Assembly: GCA_017461635.1 (NCBI GenBank) | Contig: JAFTXK010000117.1 | Coordinates: 1-36,607, forward strand | Reading direction: 5' to 3' | Length of the DNA: 36,607 nt | Source of the DNA: Clostridia bacterium | GTDB taxonomy: Bacteria; Bacillota; Clostridia; Oscillospirales; CAG-272 | Shown: positions 25,650 to 34,050 of the stretch, piece by piece | Layout of the letters: each line of letters opens with the position of its first letter | Numbering within the stretch: position 1 is the first letter of the stretch | Program-made: the position numbers and the translations under genes | The notes under the pieces: generated by a model | Seen by the model: only the letters and a program-made list of their open reading frames with translations | The model's database searches: none | What the model was told of the DNA's origin: nothing

Positions 25650-26447
25650 ATGGAACTTCTTAAAGTCGAAGGACTGAAAAAGAGCTTCGGACGTACCGAT
25701 GTTCTGATGGGAATTGACTTTTCCCTTCAAAAAGGCGAGGTTCTTGCCATAATCGGCTCTTCGGGAAGCGGAAAGACCACACTTCTCCGTTGCCTTAACT
25801 TCCTCGAAACACCAAACGAAGGCAAAATAACTGTTTCGGGACATGCCGTTTACGACAGCACCGACAAAAAGCGCAAGAGTGCAAAGGAGAAAAGAGAAAA
25901 TCAGCTGAAATTCGGACTTGTTTTCCAGTCCTTTAATCTTTTCCCTCAGTATACAGTGCATAAAAATATAACCCTCGCGGCAACTCTCGCTTTGAAAAAT
26001 ACCGCTAAGAAGGAAAAAATGACAGGCGCACAAAAAGCGGCTGCTCTTGCTGAGATCGAGGCAAAAGCCGACAGACTTTTAGCTCAGGTAGGGCTCAGCG
26101 AAAAGAAAGAATCCTATCCCTGTCAGCTTTCGGGCGGACAGTGCCAGCGAGTGGCGATAGCACGTGCTCTTGCTCTCGATCCCGAAATACTCTGCTTTGA
26201 CGAACCTACCAGTGCTCTTGACCCTGAGCTGACGGGCGAGGTACTGCGCGCCATAAAATCCCTTAAGGGGGGCGATCGTACCATGGTGATCGTCACCCAT
26301 GAAATGGAATTTGCCCGTAATGTTGCCGATAAGGTCATTTTCATGGCAGACGGCGTTATCGAAGAGGTTGGCACTCCCGAAGAGCTTTTCGGCGCGCCGA
26401 AAAGCCCCAAGCTCCGCGCATTTCTCCAAAAGGATAAGGATATTTAA
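25650..26447 (+). CDS. Polar amino acid ABC transporter ATP-binding protein
   Basis: The protein has 265 residues. It shows Walker A GSSGSGKTT (36-44), Q-loop VFQSFNLFPQ, signature LSGGQCQRVAIARAL, Walker B ILCFDEPTSALD and the H-loop VTHEM. This is the PAAT/GlnQ-HisP type that energises amino acid import. Two Lys/Ala/Glu-rich insertions, one before the Q-loop and one after it, make it a little longer than the usual 240-250 residues. AGGAGG stands before ATG 25650. A strong terminator closes the operon. Confidence 0.95.
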   Translation: MELLKVEGLKKSFGRTDVLMGIDFSLQKGEVLAIIGSSGSGKTTLLRCLNFLETPNEGKITVSGHAVYDSTDKKRKSAKEKRENQLKFGLVFQSFNLFPQYTVHKNITLAATLALKNTAKKEKMTGAQKAAALAEIEAKADRLLAQVGLSEKKESYPCQLSGGQCQRVAIARALALDPEILCFDEPTSALDPELTGEVLRAIKSLKGGDRTMVIVTHEMEFARNVADKVIFMADGVIEEVGTPEELFGAPKSPKLRAFLQKDKDI

Positions 26448-26448
26448 G

Positions 26449-26490
26449 ACTAAAAGAGATGCTTTGGCATCTCTTTTAGTTATTTTTTTT
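26449..26490 (+). terminator. Terminator of the amino acid importer operon
   Basis: ACTAAAAGAGATGC (26449-26462) and GCATCTCTTTTAGT (26467-26480) pair perfectly around TTTG, followed by TATTTTTTTT. Confidence 0.95.
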
Positions 26491-26498
26491 GCAATCCG

Positions 26499-26527
26499 TT
26501 GCAATGAACCGCATTTTGTGCTATAAT
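26499..26527 (+). promoter_or_regulatory. Extended -10 promoter of the six-gene operon
   Basis: TTGCAA (26499-26504) and TATAAT (26522-26527) are 17 nt apart, with TG at 26519-26520 one base before the -10. It drives 26560-31209, since no other clear promoter or terminator interrupts those genes. Confidence 0.8.
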
Positions 26528-26559
26528 AATATGATAAAATATAAATGAGGTAATATGTA

Positions 26560-27207
26560 ATGAAATACAGTGCGGTCATTTGGGACATGGACGGAACGAT
26601 TCTCAATACATTGGAGGATCTTTGTGATAGTGTGAATTATGTCCTTCGCAAAAACGGATATGAGGAAAGAACTCTTGAAGAGACAAGATGCTCGGTTGGC
26701 AACGGCGTGCGCCGTCTTATGGAGCTCTCGGTGCCAAATGGTGAGAATGATCCGAGATTTGAGGAGCTTTTCGCCGATTTTAAGGAACATTATGCAGTGA
26801 ACTGCCGAACAAAAACACGTCCATATGACGGCATAGACGCTGTCCTTGACGCGCTGAAAGCCAAGGGAATAAAGATGGCAGTGGTTTCAAATAAGCTTGA
26901 CAGCGCAGTATGTGCGCTTGCCCGCGATTTCTATCCTCAGATGGATTTTGCATTGGGAGAAATTGCAGGACTTAAGAGAAAGCCCGCACCGGACATGGTT
27001 GAAAAGGCTCTCGCTGAGCTCGGCGTCAGCAAAAATGAAGCCGTCTATATCGGCGATTCCGAGGTGGATGTTCTTACGGCAAAAAACTCGGGGCTTGACT
27101 GCATAAGCGTCCTTTGGGGCTTCAGAACCAAGGAAGAGCTTCTTCCCCATGGAGCAAGTGTATTTGCTAAAGAACCCTATGAATTGATCAGCTTGGTCAC
27201 CGAATAA
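26560..27207 (+). CDS. HAD-superfamily phosphatase (phosphoglycolate phosphatase-like)
   Basis: The protein has 215 residues. The HAD nucleophile motif is WDMDGTILNT with Asp9 and Asp11. The serine/threonine of motif II lies in MAVVSNK, lysine of motif III in GLKRKPAPDM, and the acidic motif IV is YIGDSEVDVLTAKNSG. An alpha-helical C1 cap fills residues 15-80. This is the Gph/PgmB-like group that dephosphorylates small phosphorylated metabolites. The substrate is not defined by sequence. It is the first gene of the operon; the next gene starts 18 bp later. Confidence 0.93.
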   Translation: MKYSAVIWDMDGTILNTLEDLCDSVNYVLRKNGYEERTLEETRCSVGNGVRRLMELSVPNGENDPRFEELFADFKEHYAVNCRTKTRPYDGIDAVLDALKAKGIKMAVVSNKLDSAVCALARDFYPQMDFALGEIAGLKRKPAPDMVEKALAELGVSKNEAVYIGDSEVDVLTAKNSGLDCISVLWGFRTKEELLPHGASVFAKEPYELISLVTE

Positions 27208-27225
27208 TTTTGGGAGAGGTAATTG

Positions 27226-27912
27226 ATGAAATATTATAAATACGAAACTCATCTTCATACAGCGGAGGTCAGTGCCTGCGGAAGAGCAAGTGCGGCGGAG
27301 CAGGTGGAATTTTATGCCGAAATGGGATATGCGGGAATCATCGTGACCGATCATTTCTTCAATGGAAATACCACCGTTCCGAGAGAAGGCTTAAGCTGGA
27401 AAGAGATGGTCGAAAAATTCTGCGTAGGCTATGTAAACGCTCTGCAGGCGGGAAGAAAAGTTGGACTTGACGTGTTTTTCGGATGGGAGTATTCCTTCCT
27501 TGGCACCGATTATTTAACTTACGGTCTTTCTCCCAAATGGCTTCTTGATAATCCGCAGGTCATGGATATGCGCCATTGGGATTATTTGAAATTTGTCCGC
27601 GAGGAAGGAGGGCTCGTTATCCATGCCCATCCCTTCAGAGAGGCGGATTATATAAGAGAGATCCGTCTTCAGCCAAGAAATGTTGACGGTGTTGAGGTCA
27701 TAAACGCCTGCCGTTCCGATTTTGAAAACAAAATGGCTCTCGAATATGCAAAGAATTATGATCTGATCAAATTTGCCGGAAGCGATAATCATAGGGCGTA
27801 TGGTCAGGAAAAGCTGGCAGGAATAAAAACCAAGAATAAGATCGAGAGTATAGTGGATTTTGTTGATGTTATAAAAAGCGGAAACTTCAAAATCTTCAAC
27901 GAGAATAACTAA
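27226..27912 (+). CDS. PHP-domain metal-dependent phosphoesterase
   Basis: The protein has 228 residues from ATG 27226 (GAGAGG at 27214-27219); a TTG one codon earlier is less likely. Metal-binding motifs are YETHLHTAE (His9, His11), IIVTDHFF, a glutamate in FFGWEYSF, VIHAHPF and GSDNHRAYG. It belongs to the same superfamily as the protein at 5807-6607 but to a different, shorter subgroup. Known members hydrolyse phosphoesters such as nucleotides. The adjacent HAD phosphatase suggests phosphate-ester turnover, which is inference. Confidence 0.88.
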   Translation: MKYYKYETHLHTAEVSACGRASAAEQVEFYAEMGYAGIIVTDHFFNGNTTVPREGLSWKEMVEKFCVGYVNALQAGRKVGLDVFFGWEYSFLGTDYLTYGLSPKWLLDNPQVMDMRHWDYLKFVREEGGLVIHAHPFREADYIREIRLQPRNVDGVEVINACRSDFENKMALEYAKNYDLIKFAGSDNHRAYGQEKLAGIKTKNKIESIVDFVDVIKSGNFKIFNENN

Positions 27913-27925
27913 AAGGAGAAAAGGA

Positions 27926-29131
27926 ATGCTTATCGAACGTTTTTTGCATTATGTATCATTTCCCACGATGTCGGATGAGAGCTCGGAAAGCTGCCCAAGC
28001 ACCGAAAAACAACTGGCACTTGGCAAAGAGCTTGAAAAAGAGCTGAAGGAGCTGGGACTTGACGCTCATATAGATGAACATGGCTATGTTTACGGCTCTC
28101 TTGCTTCAAACTGCGGCAAAGGACATCCTTCTGTGGCTTTCCTTGCACATATGGATACCTCTGATGCGGTTGCTGACAGTCCCATAAAGCCGAGAACTAT
28201 ACTTTATGAGGGCGGAGATATTCTTCTGAATGAAGAAGAAAATATCGTAACAGATGCTCTCGGAGAAGAATTTATCGGAAAGCATCTGTTAGTTACAGAC
28301 GGAAAAACTCTCCTTGGTGCCGACGATAAGGCAGGTATTGCCGAAATAATGGATGCTCTTGAACGCCTTATAAAGAGCGGCGAGCCTCACGGAGATATCA
28401 AGATCTGTTTTACACCCGATGAGGAGATCGGACGCGGCGCGGATCTTGTTGATCTCGAAAAGCTGGGTGCGGATTACGGATATACACTTGACGGCGGTGA
28501 GCTGGGAGGCATTGAATATGAGAATTTCAATGCCGCGAGCGCTCATGTCATTATTAAGGGCTTTTCTGTTCATCCCGGCGCGGCATATGGAAAAATGAAG
28601 AATGCATCTCTCATTGCCCTTGAATATGCCTCTCTCCTTCCTTCGGAGGAAGTACCCGAAAAGACCAAGGATTATGAAGGCTTCTATCATCTTACAGACA
28701 TGAGCGGAAGCATAGAGCATGCCGAGCTCTTCTATATAATCCGCGATCACGACAGAGAAAAATTCGAGGCGAAAAAGCAGAGGATGCTTGAAGCCGCAAA
28801 GGAAATAAACGCTCGTTACGGTGAAAACACTGTCACCGTGGAGCTTAAGGATTCATATTACAATATGAGGGAAGTTATTGAAAAATATCCTCATGTTCTT
28901 GAGCGTGCCGAGGAAGCAATGCGTGCCGAGGGCGCTGATCCATGGAGCAGCCCAATACGCGGCGGCACTGACGGCGCAAGGCTTTCATTTATGGGGCTGC
29001 CCTGCCCAAATCTCTGCACGGGTGGATATCTATTCCATTCACGCTCAGAATTTGCTGTGATCGAGGAAATGGAAAAGAGCGCGGATATCGTTCTTCGCAT
29101 TATGAAGGATACCGCAAAATACGAAAAATAA
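27926..29131 (+). CDS. pepT: Peptidase T (tripeptide aminopeptidase, M20B)
   Basis: The protein has 401 residues, the usual length. Di-zinc ligands are visible: His75 (FLAHMDTSD, with the supporting Asp77), the bridging Asp133 (GADDKAG), catalytic Glu166 with ligand Glu167 (TPDEEIG), an aspartate in YTLDGGELG and His371 (GGYLFHSRSE). The enzyme removes the N-terminal residue of tripeptides in the cytoplasm and helps recycle imported peptides. The start at 27926 has AGGAGAAAAGGA upstream, 13 bp after the previous stop. Confidence 0.95.
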   Translation: MLIERFLHYVSFPTMSDESSESCPSTEKQLALGKELEKELKELGLDAHIDEHGYVYGSLASNCGKGHPSVAFLAHMDTSDAVADSPIKPRTILYEGGDILLNEEENIVTDALGEEFIGKHLLVTDGKTLLGADDKAGIAEIMDALERLIKSGEPHGDIKICFTPDEEIGRGADLVDLEKLGADYGYTLDGGELGGIEYENFNAASAHVIIKGFSVHPGAAYGKMKNASLIALEYASLLPSEEVPEKTKDYEGFYHLTDMSGSIEHAELFYIIRDHDREKFEAKKQRMLEAAKEINARYGENTVTVELKDSYYNMREVIEKYPHVLERAEEAMRAEGADPWSSPIRGGTDGARLSFMGLPCPNLCTGGYLFHSRSEFAVIEEMEKSADIVLRIMKDTAKYEK

Positions 29132-29132
29132 T

Positions 29133-29741
29133 ATGGCAAAGATAAATTGGAAGGGCGGTGCGCTTCTCGCGCCTCTGCCGCCCGTTATGGTAAGCTGCGG
29201 CAATGCAGAAACAGGCGAGACAAATATAATAACCGTTGCCTGGACGGGGATAATCAATACAAAGCCGCCGAAAACATATATTTCGGTGCGCCCGAGCCGT
29301 CATTCTCACCATATCATAAAGGAAAGCGGCGAATTTGTGCTGAATCTGACCACCGAGGAGCTTGTTAAAAGCACTGATTATTGCGGTATTTATACCGGGA
29401 AAAAGGTGGATAAATTTGAAAAATGCAAACTGACAAGGGCTGAATCAAGCGTTGTTTCCTGTCCGAGCATTGGGGAAAGCCCCATGTCCATCGAATGTAA
29501 GGTGACGCAGATGATCCCAATGGAAAGCCATGATATGTTTCTTGCGGATATCGTGGCGGTGACGGTTGATGAAAAACTTATTGACAGCGACGGTAAGCTC
29601 TGCCTTGACCGCGCGCATCTTGCGGCATTTGCCCATGGCGAATATTTCGCCCTTGGCAAAAAGATCGGCTACTTCGGTTTTTCCACAAAGAAATCGGGTG
29701 CAAAAAAGCACGGCAAACATAAAGGAAGATCAAAAAAATGA
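29133..29741 (+). CDS. Flavin reductase-like FMN-binding split-barrel protein
   Basis: The protein has 202 residues. ATG 29133 begins one base after the pepT stop, with no ribosome binding site of its own except within pepT, so translation is probably coupled. Motifs PPVMVSCGN, NIITVAWTGIINTKPPKTYI and VRPSRHSHHIIKESGEFVLNL are those of the flavin_reduct/DUF family that binds FMN and uses NAD(P)H. The last 15 residues are Lys/Gly/His-rich. The next gene overlaps by four bases. Its place before metF suggests that it supplies electrons or flavin to that pathway, which is not shown by the sequence. Confidence 0.9.
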   Translation: MAKINWKGGALLAPLPPVMVSCGNAETGETNIITVAWTGIINTKPPKTYISVRPSRHSHHIIKESGEFVLNLTTEELVKSTDYCGIYTGKKVDKFEKCKLTRAESSVVSCPSIGESPMSIECKVTQMIPMESHDMFLADIVAVTVDEKLIDSDGKLCLDRAHLAAFAHGEYFALGKKIGYFGFSTKKSGAKKHGKHKGRSKK

Positions 29742-30616
29742 AACTCACAGAAATACTGAACAGCGGAAAGATAAGCCTCTCCTTTGAGGTGTTCCCGCCA
29801 AAAACAGATACAGCCTTTGAAAGTGTAAAGCTCGCAACCGAGGAGATAGCAAAGCTGCGTCCCTCCTTCATGAGCGTTACATACGGAGCAGGCGGCGGAA
29901 CAAGCAAATACACCCTTGATATTGCAAAAGACATAAAGGAGAATTACGGTGTGCCGACCCTTGCCCACCTGACTTGCGTGTCATCAACTCGCGAAACAGT
30001 GCACGAAAAAATCGAAGCAATAAAGGCGGCAGGAGTCAGCAATGTTATGGCACTTCGAGGCGACCTGACTCCCGAGCTTGAGGGGAAGGACAGATGCGGC
30101 TGGGCATACAGACATGCTGTTGATCTGATCCGTGAGCTGAAGGAAAGCGGAGCGGACTTCTGCATCGGCGGCGCATGCTATCCCGAGATACATCCCGAGA
30201 GCGCAAATCAAAAAGAGGATATCAAATATCTGAAAGAAAAGGTTGACGCCGGATGTGAATTTCTGACGACCCAGATGTTTTTTGATAACAATCTGCTCTA
30301 TAATTTCCTTTATAAGATCAGAGAGGCAGGCATAACAGTTCCGATAGTTGCGGGAATCATGCCCATAACGAATGCAAATCAGGTTGAGAGAGCAATCAAG
30401 CTTTCGGGCTCATTTATGCCCCATCGCTTTAAGAGCCTTGTGGATAAATTCGGCTCTGATCCAGATGCGATGAAGCAGGCGGGAATAGCCTATGCCACCG
30501 ATCAGATCATCGATCTTTTTGCGAATAATATCACAAATGTACATGTTTATTCTATGAACAAGCCGGATGTTGCCGAAAAAATAATGGCAAATCTTTCGGA
30601 TATGATCGGAAAATGA
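29738..30616 (+). CDS. metF: Methylenetetrahydrofolate reductase
   Basis: The protein has 292 residues, normal for bacterial MetF. It overlaps the previous gene by four bases (ATGA). Family motifs are SLSFEVFPPKT with the catalytic Glu17, FMSVTYGAGG, HLTCVSSTRE, NVMALRGDL, CIGGACYPEIHPES and FLTTQMFFDN. It reduces 5,10-methylene-THF to 5-methyl-THF with FAD, supplying the methyl group for methionine. No MetV partner (used in acetogens) is present. Together with the next gene it points to B12-dependent methionine synthesis. Confidence 0.97.
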   Translation: MKLTEILNSGKISLSFEVFPPKTDTAFESVKLATEEIAKLRPSFMSVTYGAGGGTSKYTLDIAKDIKENYGVPTLAHLTCVSSTRETVHEKIEAIKAAGVSNVMALRGDLTPELEGKDRCGWAYRHAVDLIRELKESGADFCIGGACYPEIHPESANQKEDIKYLKEKVDAGCEFLTTQMFFDNNLLYNFLYKIREAGITVPIVAGIMPITNANQVERAIKLSGSFMPHRFKSLVDKFGSDPDAMKQAGIAYATDQIIDLFANNITNVHVYSMNKPDVAEKIMANLSDMIGK

Positions 30617-31209
30617 CAGAGGGAGATTTTATAAGGGAGGAGACCTTCTCCGAGCCCGAGATATCCCGCCGAGAGATAATAAGATATGCGGGCGGCGGCG
30701 AGGACAGCGGAGAGTTTTCAGCTCTCATAGATTCCTGCCTTGCCGAAGCTCTGCCCATGCTTTCATATAAGGTCTGCTATCGGAGCTTTTCATATGCGGA
30801 AACAGAGCAGGGGCTCGATTTCGGCTTTGCAAAGGTAAAGAGCGAGGCTCTTTCAAAAAATTTGAGGGGCTGCGATAAGATTTTGCTCTTCGCCGCAACG
30901 GTGGGCATCGGAATCGACCGTTTGATAATGAAATACGGCAGGATCTCACCTGCGAGGGCACTCATAATGCAGGCTCTCGGTGCGGAGAGGATAGAAGCCC
31001 TTTGCGATGCTTTTTGTTCAGAGCTCGAAAATAAAGGACTTGCGCCACGTCCGCGCTTCAGCCCCGGGTATGGAGATCTTCCCCTTGAATTTCAAAAGGA
31101 TATCTTCGCCGCCCTTGACTGTCATAGAAAGATCGGGCTGACTTTATCATCCTCATTGCTTATGTCTCCAACAAAATCTGTTACTGCAATCGTTGGAATA
31201 GAGAAATAA
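30613..31209 (+). CDS. Stand-alone MetH reactivation domain (AdoMet-binding)
   Basis: The protein has 198 residues and overlaps metF by four bases. The C-terminal signature RFSPGYGDLPLEFQ (148-161) followed by LDCHRKIGLTLSSSLLMSP and KSVTAIVG is that of the activation domain of cobalamin-dependent methionine synthase. That domain uses S-adenosylmethionine and an electron donor to rescue inactive cob(II)alamin. In E. coli it is the C-terminus of MetH; here it is a separate protein, as in many Clostridia, and the catalytic parts are not in this window. The neighbouring flavin reductase is a possible electron donor. Confidence 0.93.
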   Translation: MTEGDFIREETFSEPEISRREIIRYAGGGEDSGEFSALIDSCLAEALPMLSYKVCYRSFSYAETEQGLDFGFAKVKSEALSKNLRGCDKILLFAATVGIGIDRLIMKYGRISPARALIMQALGAERIEALCDAFCSELENKGLAPRPRFSPGYGDLPLEFQKDIFAALDCHRKIGLTLSSSLLMSPTKSVTAIVGIEK

Positions 31210-31248
31210 AACCAATTATATGCACAAGAAATAGCCGCTTTCAGCTTT

Positions 31249-31353
31249 AAACTAACATCCGTGGACAACCGATAGCACATGCTCCCGTCTGAGGAGATCG
31301 TTTGCCATCGGCAATTGTCGCATGTGCTATCGGTTGTTCACGGATGTTAGTTT
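31249..31353. repeat. 105-bp palindromic repeat, copy 1
   Basis: Arms of 34 nt (31249-31282 and 31320-31353) are complementary with one mismatch (AAACTAACATCCGTGGACAA... at the outer end). The inner loop is 37 nt. The right-hand 79 bp (31275-31353) recurs in opposite orientation at 36327-36406. It lies 40 bp after the operon end and may also act as a transcript end. No gene is inside. Confidence 0.8.
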
Positions 31354-31447
31354 GGAGATCAAAGATATTGTTTATTTGTTCATGTAATTTGTTTTATTGA
31401 ATGTTTGTTTCTCTATGGAAATTTATCGTTTAGTCACAGAGGTAAAA

Positions 31448-32176
31448 ATGCTGAAAGTATTATTTGAAAATAATAATGTCATTGTATGTGTAAAGCCGGC
31501 AGGGGTTCTTTCCCAGAGTGCGGCGGACGGCAAAGACGAGCCGGATATGCTGGGGCTTGTTTCCGAGCATATCGGTACACAGGCAGGACTTCTGCACCGA
31601 CTCGACCGCCCTACCGGCGGCATCATGGCTTTTTCGAAAAGTCCAAAGGCAACGGGGGTGCTGTCTGCCGCCATTTCAGATAAGGAAAAATGCATAAAGG
31701 AATATTTTGCCGTTGTCAGCGGCGAGCCTGATAGCCCAGAAAGTGAGCTTCGTGATTATCTTTTTAAGGATCTGCGCCAAGGGAAGAGCTTTGCCGTTTT
31801 TTCACCGCGGAAGGGGGCAAAGGAAGCCTGTCTCACCTATAAGCTTCTCGGAACAGCCGAGGGCGAGCACGGTAAACTTTCTCTTGTTAAAATAAGACTT
31901 GGTACGGGCAGAACCCATCAGATAAGAGTGCAGTTTTCTTCCCGAGGAATGCCTGTTATCGGTGATGGGAAATACGGAAGCCGCGAAAGAATGATAGGGG
32001 AAATGAGCGATTTCGGAGTGTCTCCGAAGGATATGATAGCTCTCCATGCCTACAGACTTTCCCTTGACGCCGGAAAGACCGCGAAATTCGATGTTTGCGC
32101 ATTTCCTGATAAAAAGCTCTATCCTTTTTCATTGTTTGACAATATTTTGACGGAAGAAAAACAAAAAATTCAATAA
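31448..32176 (+). CDS. RluA-family pseudouridine synthase
   Basis: The protein has 242 residues from ATG 31448, which has AGAGG (31438-31442). Upstream in-frame starts from 31397 have no site and add residues unlike the family. The catalytic motif is LLHRLDRPTGG with Asp53. ARAL is replaced but the family segments ACLTYKLLG, LVKIRLGTGRTHQIRVQF and GMPVIGDGKYG are clear. It lacks an S4 RNA-binding domain, as in the short RluA/TruC-like members. It isomerises uridine in rRNA or tRNA; the target is not predictable. Confidence 0.93.
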   Translation: MLKVLFENNNVIVCVKPAGVLSQSAADGKDEPDMLGLVSEHIGTQAGLLHRLDRPTGGIMAFSKSPKATGVLSAAISDKEKCIKEYFAVVSGEPDSPESELRDYLFKDLRQGKSFAVFSPRKGAKEACLTYKLLGTAEGEHGKLSLVKIRLGTGRTHQIRVQFSSRGMPVIGDGKYGSRERMIGEMSDFGVSPKDMIALHAYRLSLDAGKTAKFDVCAFPDKKLYPFSLFDNILTEEKQKIQ

Positions 32177-32255
32177 AATATTCAGAAAAACGAGAAAATA
32201 TTCAAAAAGCGGTTGATTTTTGAAGGAATTTGTGGTAAAATATTCATAATATTTT
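32175..32255 (+). promoter_or_regulatory. Symporter promoter with palindromic operator and upstream half-sites
   Basis: TTGATT (32213-32218) and TAAAAT (32236-32241, with TG one base upstream) are 17 nt apart. AAAATATT-CAT-AATATTTT (32237-32255), a perfect 8-bp-arm palindrome, overlaps the -10 and start site. The nonamer AAAATATTC also occurs at 32175-32183 and 32195-32203, so its three copies start 20 and 42 bp apart, near whole turns of the helix. This looks like a repressor or dual-site operator; the regulator is unknown. Confidence 0.6.
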
Positions 32256-32274
32256 CCCGAAAGGATTTACTTCT

Positions 32275-33813
32275 ATGACAACTGCTTTAATTATTTTTTC
32301 AATCGTCGTTTATATGGCGGCAATGATCGTTATCGGTGTTATCTGCGCAAAGCAGAATAAGAATTCCGATGATTTCTATCTCGGCGGACGTACTCTCGGA
32401 CCTCTTGTTACGGCAATGAGTGCAGAGGCATCTGATATGTCCTCCTGGCTTCTCATGGGTCTGCCCGGAGTTGCGCTTCTCACAGGCGTTGCAGGTAATA
32501 CCACAGGCTTTGCCGAGGCTTTCTGGACAGCTCTCGGTCTCGCTATCGGTACATATCTCAATTTCTTCTTCGTTGCGAGAAAGATCCGTCTTTACAGTGA
32601 AAAGACAAATTCAAACACTATTCCCGATTTCTTTTCCGACCGTTTCCGCGATAAGAGCGGTATGATCATGTTCATCGCGGCGGTCATCATCATTGTGTTC
32701 TTTATTCCCTATACCGGCTCGGGCTTTGCCGCTATCGGTAAGCTGATGAATTCTCTCTTTGGCATCAACTATCATGTTGCACTTATCGCAGGCGCGGCTG
32801 TTATCGCCGTATATACCGTTATCGGCGGCTTTACAGCGGCATCTGTTACCGACCTTGTGCAGAGCATCGTTATGACTATTGCGCTTATCGTTATCGTATT
32901 TTTCGGAATAGACCATGCAGACGGTATTGGTAATATTTTTGCAAATCTCCCAGCGGAAAACTATTTTAACCTTATGGGTACAGACGGCACGAGCTATGGC
33001 TTCTTCCCCATTGTTTCAACTCTTGCTTGGGGTCTGGGCTATTTCGGTATGCCCCATATCCTTCTCCGCTTTATGGCGATCAAAGACGACAAAAAGCTTA
33101 CTCTTTCCAGACGCATCGCAACTGTTTGGGTAGTTATCTCTATGGCGGTGGCTATACTCATAGGTATTATTGGATATTCCTTTGCAATGAAAGAAGGCAT
33201 GATAGGCACAGAGGGATTTGATTCGGAGCGTATCATAGTTTATATGGCTCAGGCTATTGCGAAAAACGGTTGGATCGCGGCTATTATTGCAGGTGTTATC
33301 ATTGCGGGTATTCTCGCGGCTACAATGTCAACTGCCGATTCACAGCTTCTTGCGGCTGCTTCCTCGGTTTCCGAGAATATTTTTAAGCGATTCTTTGTTA
33401 AAAATATGAGCGAAAAGACAAGCATGTGGGTTGCAAGAGGTACTGTTATTGCTATTTCGTTGGTTTCTGTTATTCTCGCTTGGAATCCCGATGCATCGGT
33501 TTTCAGAATAGTTTCCTTCGCATGGGCAGGCTTCGGCGCGGCGTTCGGACCTCTCGTTCTTATGGCTCTCTTCTGGAGACGTACAAATAAATACGGTGCT
33601 TTTGCGGGAATTATCAGCGGCGGCGTTATGGTTTTCGTTTGGAAATACATTATCGCAGATCTCGGCGGAATTTTCGCGATCTATGAGCTTCTTCCCGCCT
33701 TCATAATCTCCCTTATCGCCATCGTGGTTGTCAGCCTTTTGACAGGCGCACCCGAAAAGGCAATCGTTGAAGAATTTGACGAAATGAAGATTATAATGAA
33801 AAAGAAACAATAA
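32275..33813 (+). CDS. putP: Sodium/solute symporter, proline permease type
   Basis: The protein has 512 residues, typical of the SSS family (about 13 membrane helices). It begins with ALIIFSIVVYMAAMIVIGVI. The conserved region around DFYLGGRTLGPLVTAMSAEASDMSSW and the helix GILAATMSTADSQLLAAASSVSEN (with the Na+-binding Ser/Thr) are those of PutP. It imports proline or a related solute with Na+. Orthology to PutP is strong on overall motifs, but substrate specificity in this family varies. It has its own regulated-looking promoter. Confidence 0.92.
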   Translation: MTTALIIFSIVVYMAAMIVIGVICAKQNKNSDDFYLGGRTLGPLVTAMSAEASDMSSWLLMGLPGVALLTGVAGNTTGFAEAFWTALGLAIGTYLNFFFVARKIRLYSEKTNSNTIPDFFSDRFRDKSGMIMFIAAVIIIVFFIPYTGSGFAAIGKLMNSLFGINYHVALIAGAAVIAVYTVIGGFTAASVTDLVQSIVMTIALIVIVFFGIDHADGIGNIFANLPAENYFNLMGTDGTSYGFFPIVSTLAWGLGYFGMPHILLRFMAIKDDKKLTLSRRIATVWVVISMAVAILIGIIGYSFAMKEGMIGTEGFDSERIIVYMAQAIAKNGWIAAIIAGVIIAGILAATMSTADSQLLAAASSVSENIFKRFFVKNMSEKTSMWVARGTVIAISLVSVILAWNPDASVFRIVSFAWAGFGAAFGPLVLMALFWRRTNKYGAFAGIISGGVMVFVWKYIIADLGGIFAIYELLPAFIISLIAIVVVSLLTGAPEKAIVEEFDEMKIIMKKKQ

Positions 33814-33826
33814 TTGACTTGACATA

Positions 33827-33864
33827 AAAGGCGTTCTGCGGTAAAATTACTACAGAACGCCTTT
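33827..33864 (+). terminator. Hairpin after the symporter gene
   Basis: AAAGGCGTTCTG (33827-33838) pairs perfectly with CAGAACGCCTTT (33853-33864). The right arm ends in TTT followed by GG, so the U tract is poor. A promoter-like TTGACA (33818-33823)/TAAAAT (33842-33847) with an 18-nt spacer overlaps it, so it might instead be an operator. Confidence 0.6.
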
Positions 33865-33876
33865 GGCGTAAATTGC

Positions 33877-34010
33877 GTAAACAATATTAGCAAATAGTTA
33901 GTTAATACCCTATGAGCTCGGCGAAGGATCTCATAGGCTGTTAGTTGCTTTTCCCCGATAAATTATTGTTTACCGTAAAAGTTTTATTTTTTGAGGTTGC
34001 GTATTGCTTA
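33877..34010. repeat. MITE remnant upstream of the third GH26 gene
   Basis: GTAAACAATATT (33877-33888) and AATTATTGTTTAC (33961-33973) form imperfect inverted ends around a hairpin CCTATGAG (33909-33916)/CTCATAGG (33930-33937). The 16-mer at 33959-33974 equals 83-98. The following GAGGTTGCGTATTG (33993-34006) resembles the right end of the 471-bp element (GAGGTTGCCTATTG). It sits within 180 bp of the next start codon. Confidence 0.55.
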
Positions 34011-34050
34011 TTTAGGCAAACTTATCTATTGACTTGATATTGGAGGAAAA

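Noticed and set aside
18965..31353. Inverted repeats considered as CRISPR-like
   Set aside because: There are no regularly spaced direct repeats with unique spacers and no cas genes; the repeats are palindromic and isolated.
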